Of a DNA stretch of 64,000 nucleotides, positions 44,601-54,971 are shown piece by piece. How positions within the stretch are numbered: the stretch's first letter is position 1; each line of letters opens with the position of its first letter. The DNA comes from Parapristionchus giblindavisi (Eukaryota; Nematoda; Chromadorea; Rhabditida; Diplogasteridae). Both the position numbers and the translations under genes were made by a program. The DNA lies in assembly GCA_943737045.1 (NCBI GenBank), contig CALSFV010000071.1, positions 372,001 through 436,000 of the forward strand, read 5' to 3'. The notes beneath the pieces are model-generated. The model was not told the origin of the DNA. It made no database searches and worked only from the letters and a program-made list of their open reading frames with translations.

Positions 44601-47600
44601 ACTAGGTGTGGCAAATTTGCTTGATCAGGCTACTGTGTGTGGCTAGGACTGATCTCTGCTACTGTGTGTGGCACGCTATGAACGAAGTACGCCGAAGGCT
44701 CTGCCCAAATTATGATTTGGTAGTTGCATCCTTGCGGTGGAAAGTAGATTGAATAATTTCATCATCAAGTGAAATTAACCAAGACAGTAGCAGATAGTGA
44801 TGCAGAGATGGTGGAGTGAAATCAGTCTGAAAGAGACTTAGTAACTCACCAATCGATTGAAATTGTGATTTCGTCATCATTCGAAATACAATCAGTACAA
44901 TGGCTATAGAGACAGTACGAAAGCTCAAGGAGCTGATTACATCACAGAAGGAGGTCATGCATTCAATGAATGAGAGGATAGCTCTACTACAGATGGTAGT
45001 TGAGAGTTTGAGCAGCAGTACGGCTGACTCATCAAGAGGAGAGACTCGGATATCGGTCGAGGAAGACACAAGGATACAACCTACAGCAAATGTGGCAAGA
45101 ATGTTGAAGTGTGTATGGATGGTAGTGGTGATCTGAAGGAGATCAAAATGATGCGTGTCGATAAAGGTGACACCAACACTACAGTGTCAATGTGCGTCTG
45201 CACAGGAAATCGATTACAAATCGATAAGGGAGCTAGCATCTCACTCACGTCAGATGAGGTGTGGAAGCAAATCGGATTGCTCGATTGTTCAACGGCCAAC
45301 TGCATGATAGTCTGCGCCGACAGCTCCAGACCGGATATCAATGAAATGTTCGCTGATACTACGCATGGTAGTGAAACAGCATATGCGAAGACTCTCCAAG
45401 AGGTCTTCACGGTCACAATGAAGATGACCAACGATGTCGATCATGAAAGGATGGTTGATAGTGTGCTGGCCAAGGCTATGGAAGATATTCGAGCAGCACA
45501 AATGAAGACTATGGAAGTCTCACAGGTCACGAGTTAGATGGCCAATGATGTCGATCATGCAAGGATGATTGATAGCGTGCTCGCCGAGACCACAGATGAG
45601 TCAAGCAACACGTATGAAGACTATGTAAGTCTAAGAGGTCACGAGTAAGATGGCCAATGATAACGATCATGTAAGGATGATCGATGATATGCGTGCCGAG
45701 GCTACGAAAGAATCATGCAGCATAAAGGAAGACGCTACAAGAGGTCTTCAAGGTCACAGTGAAGCTGACCATCGACCGATCATGTAAGGATGATCGATGA
45801 TATGCGTGCCGAGGCTACGGAAGATAGTCATGCAGCATATATGAAGACTGAAGAAGCCTTCAAGGTCATAAAGTAAATGACCAACCAGGTCGATCATAAA
45901 TGGTGATATCATAGGAAGGAAATCCTGAAGAGGATATGCTGTCTACTCCTAGAAGTACTCTGGTCCTGATCAGTGGGAATAGGTCATGGCGACCTTGCTG
46001 AAAAGGAAAGGTTCAATGATGTTCGAGATCTATGTGAATCTGCGAACATAAAGAGTACATGTGAATCAATTGAGAATGAATGATTCACAGTGAAGAGACA
46101 TCTATGAATATCTTGATCGACACATTTGGTGTGCCTGAGATTGTGAACGATGATGATGTGGTCATCATGGATGATGATGTCAAAGCGACAGTTCCGACGG
46201 CAACTGCAACAACTACAGTATCGCCACCACGTTCATCTACCGTATCACCGACGCACTCACCAGCATCCAGGGCAAGCCTGACGAGATCTACGATGCAACA
46301 GCAACGTCAATCGCACCTGAGATGATCAACACGAACGAGAAAAGCTCCGAAGAAGCACAATGTTGATTCAACGAAGAAGACTTACCACGAAGTGGTCTTG
46401 TTGATTTATTGTAGTTTTCTCGTTCTGCCATTGTTTCATGTTTTATAAGATGTCCCATCTTAGAGGGGAGGTGTTGTGTAGATACCCCATTCCCTATGTA
46501 CATTGATCATCTCTATTCCCTATGCATATTGATTAGAATATGTCATCATGTAAATACGTGCACGTGCGCGATCAGACTACAGTCTCTCTGATCCGCACAC
46601 TCTCTCGCCACTCTACCTTTATCTCTAATGCTCTCTCGTGTCTGGCCCCGCCCAGTTATGTCTAGAGATATCCTATCAGTCTAGATCAGTCTCCCTTGAT
46701 CCTCGCACGACATGTGCCCTTCTCTAGTCCTGTATTAACCTGTAATTTCCCTAGTCTGCTAATAAAGCCTAAGTAGTAAACCCTTGTGCACTCACACTAC
46801 AATACACGACAACGGGGCCGACAGCAATACATAACATACTTCATAAAAATTATCGTTGGCTCATTTTAAATAGTTAAATTCAAAATTGCCGAAGTTGCCG
46901 AAATTGCCGGCAATTGCCGAATTTTTATTTTCCGGTTGCCGGCAATTGCCGATTGCCGAAAAAAGTGGTTGCCGCACACCCCTGTTTCAGAACTCGATTG
47001 ATTGCGTTTCGTTGACTGTTGTGATCAATGTTCTGATAGAAATAATGTGTTTTAATTACTAATTTTCCTTTTAAACAAAGTAAAATATTATTTCAAAATT
47101 TTTTTGAGCCATTTTTTGAATTTTTGATCAAAAATTTTTTTGAAATTACTTTCAAAAAATGCCAGCCCTGATGTATATACACTTACTGATTCACTCCCCA
47201 TTCACAACACTTCTGTTGTTCTCTATCTTTTGGATAATATGTTCCATCAACAAAACACATATTAGTTGAATCCGATCTATGAATACATAATACATTATAT
47301 ATTATACAATAGATTGGAATATTAAACTAACTGGTACATCTTGAATGCATGTAATAGATTACAAACAGGAACTAATCGATGGAATAATAATATCATTTGA
47401 TCACTACGATTTAATTGCTAAAATGGGGAACAATAAATGAATAATGAAATATTGATTACCTGGAAATCAATAATCGCCGTAGCCCAATCCATTATGAGTG
47501 CAAATGATCTACACCACATGAATTGAAGATCTGATAATTGTATTAATCGTTTACGAGCAAACCAATTTGGCTGAAATATAGTCCATTAGATTGCAATCAA

Positions 47601-48890
47601 TAACATAAAAAAAAACCTACCGTAGTCCTTTTCACAACCAATCCAGGATCATCGATCGTTGCCATAAATGGAATATCAACCCGACAGAGTAAACTCATTT
47701 GTTGACATAACGATTCAACATTATCGATTAATCTCTCCGTTACATACTCCTAAAAGGAACAATTACTGAGTATCGTAATCAATGTCATATCAAATTCAAT
47801 TATACCATATCGACAAAATATTTGACAATAGGTGAAAGAGGATAAAGAGATCGAGTATCGGGCAGAGGAGACAACACTTCTCCTATAATAAATATTCAAT
47901 AATGGAATTATCTTAGAATAAAATGACAAAGTACCTTTAACTAATTCTAGATCCGTAGGAGGAGATGATGATATAGTACATGAAGATGAATCATCCGAAC
48001 TTTCTTTTTTAATACTATTAAATGATGATGTGCATGTTTTGATTCTATCTCCATTATCTCTCTTACATATTTCATCATTCTTACACTTTGATGAACTATT
48101 CAATGGTTTCTCACGATCACTTTGAACTGCTACAATAACAATCGTTTAGTTACATATTATTATCTATACTGATCAATATCCACAGTATACATTCAAAGTA
48201 CCGTACACATTTCATCCATTCCTTCTCGTAAACATTTCTCAAATCGACACAATCGACATCGATTTCGCGCATCTCAATTCAATCGATAATACCTTTACCG
48301 TAATATCCAGATATCTACCGTACCTTTCGTTACTTCGCAATTTCCATTCCCTGTACAGTTGTATTGACGTTTCTCCCATACACTAAAAAGATGAAAATAA
48401 AATATGCAATCTACGCAATCAACAAAAAAGTGCTTACAAAGGAAGTCGAAAAGTACGCAATAGTAATCAAAATGGAATTAATTCATATTCATTTGCTTTA
48501 ATCTCCCTCTCTCCCTCCCAATCAAATGGTAAACAGTTCATTATTGGGTTCCGATCATACTTATACCTATCGAGGATATATATTCTTGTTCAAAGGACTA
48601 ACTGACAACTTTTGGAGCTCCTTTGTTAGGTGAATTCACTTACTTGAGTGAGATATTTATAAACATCATCTACAGTATACCTTCTTCTAAAGAATCCTTT
48701 ACATCCATTACATGCAATAGTACCATAATGATTCCCTGCCTTTCCATCTCCACACACTCGACATTTTATTGAACTGAATTACATTATTGATTGATATTCA
48801 TATTGAAGATAGAAGAGTCGACCTTTTATCAATAGTAGATATATGAGATACATTTAGAAGGCCTTCAACTACTCTTCTTCTTCGTCCCAT
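41688..48890 (-). CDS. Nuclear hormone receptor 2 (nematode HNF4-like type)
   Basis: Fifteen exons (48890-48823, 48773-48681, 48382-48324, 48272-48207, 48129-47935, 47882-47806, 47749-47621, 47570-47460, 47417-47332, 47276-47187, 43026-42933, 42890-42823, 42761-42647, 41943-41863, 41798-41688) join in frame to 480 residues. The two-finger DNA-binding domain starts at Cys27 (Cys-Arg-Val-Cys-Gly-Asp), has the P-box [10 protein letters not shown], and ends with Cys-Arg-Leu-Cys-Arg-Phe-Glu-Lys-Cys. A Ser/Lys-rich hinge follows. The ligand-binding domain keeps [12 protein letters not shown]. The C-terminus is short and acidic (Ile-Glu-Ile-Lys-Glu-Glu-Glu-Pro). It is a nuclear transcription factor, paralogous to receptor 1. 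An acceptor-like TTATTATCAG lies seven bases before the ATG. The intron 43027-47186 holds three nested transposons. NDUFA5 ends only 270 bp upstream. Confidence 0.88.
42480..42547. repeat. 34-bp direct tandem duplication in receptor 2 intron
   Basis: Two exact copies of a unit beginning GAGAGTGTCAAGGTACCGTA (42480-42513 and 42514-42547), inside the 0.7-kb intron 41944-42646, which is otherwise unremarkable. Confidence 0.9.
44033..46836 (+). mobile_element. LTR retrotransposon 2, degraded internal region
   Basis: Two 365-bp LTRs (44033-44397, 46472-46836) appear identical and are flanked by a 5-bp target duplication TACTT (44028-44032, 46837-46841). They begin TGTTGTGTAGA and end CATAACA like element 1. 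A TGGCGACCAGGA primer-binding site and AGAGGGGAGG polypurine tract are shared. The coding part is internally deleted and interrupted, so the element relies fully on other copies. Confidence 0.92.
44900..46325 (+). pseudogene. Broken gag-protease remnant of LTR element 2
   Basis: The frame starting at 44900 matches the N-terminus of the element 1 protein, then jumps to the second zinc knuckle: about 230 codons of Gag are missing. A shifted frame (45109-45537) continues with the protease region, where the catalytic Asp-Thr-Gly is changed to Asp-Lys-Gly, so it cannot be active. Copies of the Met-x-Asp-Asp/Asn-Val-Asp-His repeat continue with stops through about 45900, and a last piece (46080-46325) matches the Ser/Thr/Pro tail. 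Confidence 0.8.
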
Positions 48891-49159
48891 TCAAGGGACT
48901 GATAATAAAGTATTAATCTAATCACAATATTATTCATTCATTTATATAATCAATATACCAATACACATAGATATATATCAGATGTATCGAACATCTCAAA
49001 GATCAAAGATCGAGATTCTCAAATAACAAACTCTTTATTCATATTCTAGACTAGAAAAAGGAACGACCACAATTGAGAGACAAAGAGATGAGAAGAAATG
49101 GATCGATATTCTCATAGACTACAGTATCTTTACAGTAGTCAAAAGTAATTCTACAATAT

Positions 49160-52100
49160 CTAAGCAATAGGCCATGTCCATTGATTCTTTGGAGCTTCTT
49201 CCACTAATGGTTCCCATGCCTTACTATCGAGAATGGCACGAGATGCTTCTAATTCATATTCAGCCTTAATCACAACTAATCAATAATGGTATCTTGATGG
49301 TACATTATGATACAAGAACGAACAATTATAAAGTTCATTCGGTTGAGATATAACAAGGGCATTTGAGAAATCTATGAAATGATAATTGGAATAAAGAATA
49401 TATGATGAAAGAATAGTTGAAATAGATAATTGTATACCTGTTCAATAACTTCTTCAATTTGTCCCATTCCAATCTTCTTCTCCAATTCTTGAATATCAGT
49501 CTCTGATTGAACAAATGAAAGACGACGTTTCACTATCTACAATCATAATCATCATCATCATACTCAACCAATAGTATCATTGACCAGGGTTGTGCGGAAA
49601 ATATTTTTCGAAAAAAATTTCGGAAAACTTTTTTTCCGGTATAAAATACCGAAAAAAACCGGAAAAATCGGAAAATCCGGGAAATTTTTTGCAAAACGCA
49701 TTTTCTTGTGTTTCATATAACAATTTCTTTCGAAAACGATCAAAGCATACATAGGAATGATCAAAAATCATTTTGCAGCAAATAAAAGATAACAATTACC
49801 CAAAAACATATAAACGAACAATGTGAAGCTTACAATCCTAGGAGTTGAATGTTCGCGTTTAGGAACAACAACGCCATATCACGCCTGTCACGTAAGGATC
49901 AAGACAAAATCATGGGGTGATCGGACAAAATCTAACCCCTATCTTATTGAATATTTTTGGATAGCCCTGACAGTGCCGGAGAAGATAGCGTTTCGATTTT
50001 TTATCTAAGATCAATTTTGACGAAGATAGACGCCGTTGACTGTCGGAATTTGTGGAAAAGTCTTGACTTTCACCCGCCATAGCTCGCTTTGGAATGGGAA
50101 TAGCGAAAATATCACAAAGACATAAATTGTAGAGAATTTTCAGGAGAATCGAAATAACACACGCAGAAATTACAAAATCGATTTTTCATCAAATTATGTG
50201 GCGGAAAGCTGACGTTTGCACCACAAATCGATTGTACACTGAATTTATGGTTCAGATGATAGATATTGAGAAGACGCATCGATTGATGTATGGTTATGGG
50301 GGTCAAATCGTGGCCGCGATATGAGTTTTTCCCAAAAAAACGAGTCTGAAATCCTGGACTTTGCCGATTTCTCGCTCGAGAGATGGAAGGGTCACTTTGA
50401 TCTACCCACTCGTCTCTCGCTGATGAATGATTTACCAACTCTTTTTTGTTTTACGTGTTTTCAAGTCTTTTCAACAGGTTTCCCTGTTTCCTGGACAATG
50501 TCAAAGACATCATCTTCTATCTCTGATTCTTTCTCCGACTCGATTCTTCTCCTCTTGCGAGTATTTGTCGCAGTAGAAGCCGTGTTAGATCGTCGAGTGT
50601 TTCTAGTACTCTTTCTTCTCGATTTGGACGATGATCCTGAAATGAAGAGTTTTGTACATTACTAATATTACTACAGTACATAACGAGGAGGGTCACTCAC
50701 CATTAATTCTGCTCATCTCAAGTCGAGAGAATAAGGAGGTCGGCTGCTTCAGGAATGATCAGGATCCGGGTGGGCAGACAAAGCAGATGACAACTTGTAT
50801 TCACTTCAACCAATCGATGGGGACTTGTTAGTGAAATTGACTCACATTCCTCCACAATCGCAGTCCTTCTCAAGATGGACTCCCTTGAGCCTTGGTCCCT
50901 TCTCATGGATAAATGGTCGATTCACAGAGAAATACTCGAGTTAATAATATATTCAGGAAACAGGGAAACCTGTGGCCGTATGCATGAATCGTTTTCCGGG
51001 AAAATGTTACGTCATTAGAGTAGGCGGAGGCGTTTTCCAAAAATCCTCCGCCTACGCTAATGACGTCACATTTTCCCGGAAAACGATTTTCCTGTTGTTC
51101 TTGCATACGGCCCCTGTTGAAAACACTTGAAAACACGTAAAACAAAAAAGAGTTGGTAAATCATTCATCAGCGAGAGACGAGCGGGTAGATCAAAGTGAC
51201 CCTTCCATCTCTCGAGCGAGAAATCGGCAAAGTCCAGGATTTCAGACTCGTTTTATTGGGAAAAACTCATATCGCGGCCACGATTTGACCCCCATAACCA
51301 TACATCAATCGATGCGTCTTCTCAATATCTATCATCTGAACCATAAAGTCAGTGTACAATCGATTTGTGGTGCAAACGTCAGCTTTCCGCCACATAATTT
51401 GATGAAAAATCGATTTTGTAATTTCTGCTTGTGTTATTTCGATTCTCCTGAAAATTATCTACAATTTATGTTCTCATGATATTTTCGCTATTCCCATTCC
51501 AAAGCGAGCTATGGCGGGTGAAAGTCACGACTTTTCTACAAATTCCGACAGTCAACGGCGTCTATCTTCGTCAAAATTGATCTTAGACAAAAAATCGAAA
51601 CGCTATCTTCTCCGGCACTGTCAGGGCTATCCAAAAATGATTTAAACTAAATTTTCATTTTTTCATTGTCCGACAGTTGTATTGATCCTTACGCGACACG
51701 CGTGATATACGTGATTGTTGATCATTATTATCGAATCATGGGAAAGAAATATGACTAGTCTGATAAAAATGACCAAAAAATCTTCAAATGTTGTGTTTCA
51801 TATAACACGCTATCTTAGAAAATCGACATAGGTGCGGTATCGATGAAAAATGAATTTTTCTGTTTTATGTATGATAATTACAGGCTCCATGAGTGAAGTA
51901 CACTGGTACTTGGAAATTGCTTCCAATTGAAAATTCGCATCAGGGGGTGATCACACAACGATTTGGCGTCTTTTCCTAAAAAGTTTATTTCGATGCCAAT
52001 CGATTCGTGAGTGGGAGCAATGGACTCCTTGGCTAATTCTAAGAAACTATTGCTAAGGAGAGTTTTTTGATCAACGGTCAACGAAGGCTGGAATTTTGAA

Positions 52101-54380
52101 TTTTCGAAAAAAATTTCACATTTAATTAATTTTCACTATTTTGCTTCAACAACCCTACGTTTTTTTATTTGCTTAATCGCTTCTAAATATCATAACACAG
52201 CTTCAGTTTAAAAATCATAATTTTTTTAAAATAGGGTTACGGTGAATAAATCATTTTTATAATGAAGTCGTGAATTATGGTGTGGCACCTACAGTATCCC
52301 GAATCGGTCAATTTAGAATTTTGGCAGTTTTAAACATATTTCACCGCTGTTCTTGACATAACTGAGGTATACGACTACTCCTCGTCTTCAGAGTGCACCC
52401 GTGCCCAGGTGCTGATGTCGATGGAAATTGACATTTTTCGTAAATTAATCACTATTTCGTTGTTTGTGATCCAATATCGATAAAAATTGGATCGCTATAC
52501 CATATTATCATCTATACAAACATGCTAAAAAATAAAGAGAAACGGTTGATTGCGAAGAAAGATATTGTTGAAAAACCAAAATATTGTAGAATATTTGCCA
52601 GCACTGTACCGTGCAGGTGCACTCCGAAGACGAGGAGTAGTCGTATACCTTAGTCATGTCAAGAACAGCGGTAAAATATGTTTAAAACTACCACATTTCA
52701 AAATTGACCGATTCGGGATACTGTAGGTGCCACACCATAATTCACGACCGCATTATAAAAATGATTTATTCACCGTAACCCTATTTTTAAACAAAATTAT
52801 GATTTTTAAACTGAAGCTGTGTTATGATATTTAGAAGCGATTAAGCAAATAAAAAAACGTAGGGTTGTTGAAGCAAAATAGTGAAAATTAATTAAATGTG
52901 AAATTTTTTTCGAAAATTCAAAATTCCAGCCTTCGTTGACCGTTGATCAAAAAACTCTCCGTAGCAATAGTTTCTTAGAATTAGCCAAGGAGTCCATTGC
53001 TCCCACTCACGAATCGATTGGCATCGAAATAAACTTTTTAGGAAAAGGCGCCAAATCGTTGTGTGGTCACCCCTGATGCGAATTTTCAATTGGAAGCAAT
53101 TTCCAAGTACCAGTGTACTTCACTCATGGAGCCTGTAATTATCATACATAAAACAGAAAAATTCATTTTTCATCGATACCAAAAAATATTCCAGTTATTG
53201 AATTCTCTCAGATAGTGTTTTATATGTATTTTTTTTACTCTGTAGAGCATTTAATTTTTCCGGTTTTCCGGTATTTTTTCGGAAAATTTTCCGAAAAGGG
53301 GTCGGAAAAACCGGAAAATTTTTCCGGTCGGAAAATTTTCCGCACAACCCTGTCATTGACTAGACATACTATACACCCCAATCTCTTTTCATGAATGCCA
53401 TCCCGTGGAGTAATCAATCCCATTATTACGTGGTGAATAAAGAATGCTAGGTGCCAAAATTATACACCACCTTTGACCTATTTATTCATTTCCGAATGCG
53501 AGCCATTTCTTCTGATAATTCTCGCGGCAGTGTGAGATTATATTTTTTTCACAGACTTTCAACCTTGCCGTGATTAAATAGGCTAAAGATGGGGCAAACC
53601 AACACGCATACTTTTCAAACCTAATATTCTGTATTGACCACGTAATAATTCGAAAGGATCGCGGGGACTCCATAGACTCATATTCACTAAAGTAGATTCT
53701 AAGGGCCTGTATATCTTATGATTCATTATAATCTAACTCCATTTGTATTCATAATCTCTATATCGTCATAATCAATTAATCTCTTAACACTAATCTTCTT
53801 TATATGTCTCTGTTACTTAGGAAGATGACATTCATACAAGGATATAGAATATTCAATGAAACGAATGATAAAAGTAACAACTATAAATGGAATAAATAAT
53901 ATCTAAAGTATAAAGATAAATGTTTACAATATCCAAAGTATAATACCTGTTCAGTGAAGGTACGATAAGGATAGTCCTTAGGCATTTGATTGAGTACTTT
54001 AAGAATACGAGAATATACAACTGTGAGAGAACGATGAGGATGTTCATTAACAAAGAGTCCTGTTAGACCTGTTGACTGAAATTTATCTAATCAATAATCA
54101 ATAACAATTCATACAGTACTTCAATTAGAGACGAGTCATCATAAATGGTCATCAAAAATATATAATACAGTACAACATCTCTAAGACGTTCAATATATCC
54201 GAGGATATTGATTGATTCAGTGAATTATAATAAGAGATAAAGGAGAAAACGAACAGTCTTATGGAATCCATCGGTGACCTTTGATCTTTCTTTGAATCGT
54301 GCTAGATATGGATTATTGTACATAGATTGACGAGGAGTCATGGATAGACAACGACGAAGGGTCATACCCACTCCAGACAT
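49160..54380 (-). CDS. NDUFA5: NADH dehydrogenase 1 alpha subcomplex subunit 5 (complex I)
   Basis: Four exons (54380-54255, 54075-53947, 49536-49438, 49264-49160) join in phase 0 throughout to 152 residues. The N-terminus is basic and Ser-rich (mitochondrial targeting-like). The body matches the NDUFA5/B13 accessory subunit: Thr-Gly-Leu-Thr-Gly-Leu-Phe-Val followed by a Tyr-Ser-Arg-Ile-Leu segment, Tyr-Arg-Thr-Phe-Thr-Glu-Gln, Glu-Glu-Val-Ile-Glu-Gln-Ala-Glu-x-Glu-Leu, and the C-terminal Trp-Glu-Pro-Leu-Val-Glu-Glu-Ala-Pro with Gln-Trp-Thr-Trp-Pro. The subunit sits on the matrix arm of complex I. Intron 2 (49537-53946) is 4.4 kb because it contains a hAT element. An AG lies directly before the ATG, fitting a trans-splice acceptor. 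The RUFY-like gene ends 592 bp upstream and receptor 2 begins 270 bp downstream. Confidence 0.9.
50461..50716 (-). CDS. Possible captured spliced gene fragment in FB1 loop
   Basis: On the minus strand ATG at 50716 opens a 16-nt exon (50716-50701), a 64-bp GT..AG intron (GTGAGT..TTTCAG), and an exon 50636-50461, giving 63 residues. It is very basic in the middle (Lys-Ser-Arg-Arg-Lys, Arg-Lys-Arg-Arg-Arg, nuclear-localisation-like) and acidic toward the end (Glu-Ser-Glu-Ile-Glu-Asp-Asp). The intron looks genuine, hinting at a host exon captured by the element, but no family is recognised, an upstream exon could exist, and the last codons lie in the element's arm. The second copy at 57844-58108 retains it. 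Confidence 0.3.
50974..51112. mobile_element. 139-bp palindromic MITE nested in FB1 arm
   Basis: Ends GGCCGTATGCA / TGCATACGGCC; long internal complementarity includes CGTTTTCCGGGAAAATGT and TAGGCGGAGG against their inverses. Flanked by CCTGT on both sides (50969-50973, 51113-51117). Removing it restores the FB1 arm, showing it inserted later. Repeated at 58360-58498. Confidence 0.85.
51836..53180. mobile_element. Foldback element FB2 in composite copy A
   Basis: Arms of about 570 bp start GGTATCGATG and end CATCGATACC, with inner ends at the pair CGACTACTCCTCGTCTTC (near 52370) and GAAGACGAGGAGTAGTCG (near 52630). The loop, about 52400-52620, is unique AT-rich sequence. No coding capacity is seen. 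Confidence 0.85.
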
Positions 54381-54971
54381 CTATCATATATTATGATGAA
54401 GATAAGAATATATAGTATACTATAGATAGATCATGTGGATATGAACCACTTCATATTATTAAGTAATCATGAAATATAAGAAGAAATTGAAATAATTTAT
54501 GCATAGCACAGTCGAATGAAACATGGAAGAAACTATTACAAGTAATGATAGGGGAATCAGTACAATTAGTATATAAGGGATATGGACAACTGGGAATTAG
54601 AAGTAGACACCGATCAATAACTACATTCGGATCAATATACGATATATAATGTGTGTGTGAAATAAAAGTGAATTGATTCTATATGAGGTATTCTTCACAT
54701 TGTAAACAGATAGTACATTGAATACAATTAAAATGAAATCACAGCTATATCATAATATGAATAAATAGATTAATCCCTACATACTTAAACATAAATTTTT
54801 GCGCATTAATTTCAATATATATATATATATATATAATGAGATATGTCGACATCTATGATGTAGACAATATAATATTACTATATAACTATCTTTCACCTAT
54901 TTACATTACTCCAGGCAATAGTAATACTACAAAACAAATAAGATAGACTACATTGGAATAAGGAATATGTA

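Larger units (their letters stand above)
43467..46984. mobile_element. Inner hAT-type element with TTGCCG subterminal repeats
   Basis: Ends CAGGGGTGTGCGGCAAC / GTTGCCGCACACCCCTG with an exact 8-bp target duplication TTTCAGAA (43459-43466, 46985-46992). Near both ends TTGCCG/CGGCAA hexamers repeat many times (about 43480-43575 and 46880-46975), like subterminal transposase-binding sites of hAT elements. Without the nested LTR element it is about 0.7 kb and encodes no recognisable transposase. Confidence 0.9.
43141..47170. mobile_element. Outer hAT-type element in receptor 2 intron
   Basis: Ends CAGGGCTGGGA and (inverse) CAGGGCTGGCA, flanked by an exact 8-bp target duplication ATGTATAT (43133-43140 and 47171-47178). 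Its own sequence is A/T-rich with runs of T and A inside each end and no transposase. The second hAT is inserted at 43467. Confidence 0.85.
49879..51705. mobile_element. Foldback element FB1 in composite copy A
   Basis: Arms of about 600 bp begin TCACGCCTGTCACGTAAGGA and end with the near-inverse TCCTTACGCGACACGCGTGA; TA flanks both ends. The loop holds a different cargo from the solo copy at 19767: a possible spliced open frame (50461-50716) and, inside the right arm, a 139-bp palindromic MITE at 50974. Confidence 0.88.
49585..53352. mobile_element. Composite hAT element, copy A (3.77 kb)
   Basis: Terminal inverted repeats CAGGGTTGTGCGGAAAAT / ATTTTCCGCACAACCCTG with an exact 8-bp target duplication TCATTGAC (49577-49584, 53353-53360). 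Inside are two complete foldback elements, FB1 (49879-51705) and FB2 (51836-53180); the remaining hAT sequence is only about 0.6 kb, rich in CCGGAAAATTTTCC repeats near both ends. No transposase is encoded. It occupies intron 2 of NDUFA5. Confidence 0.92.
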
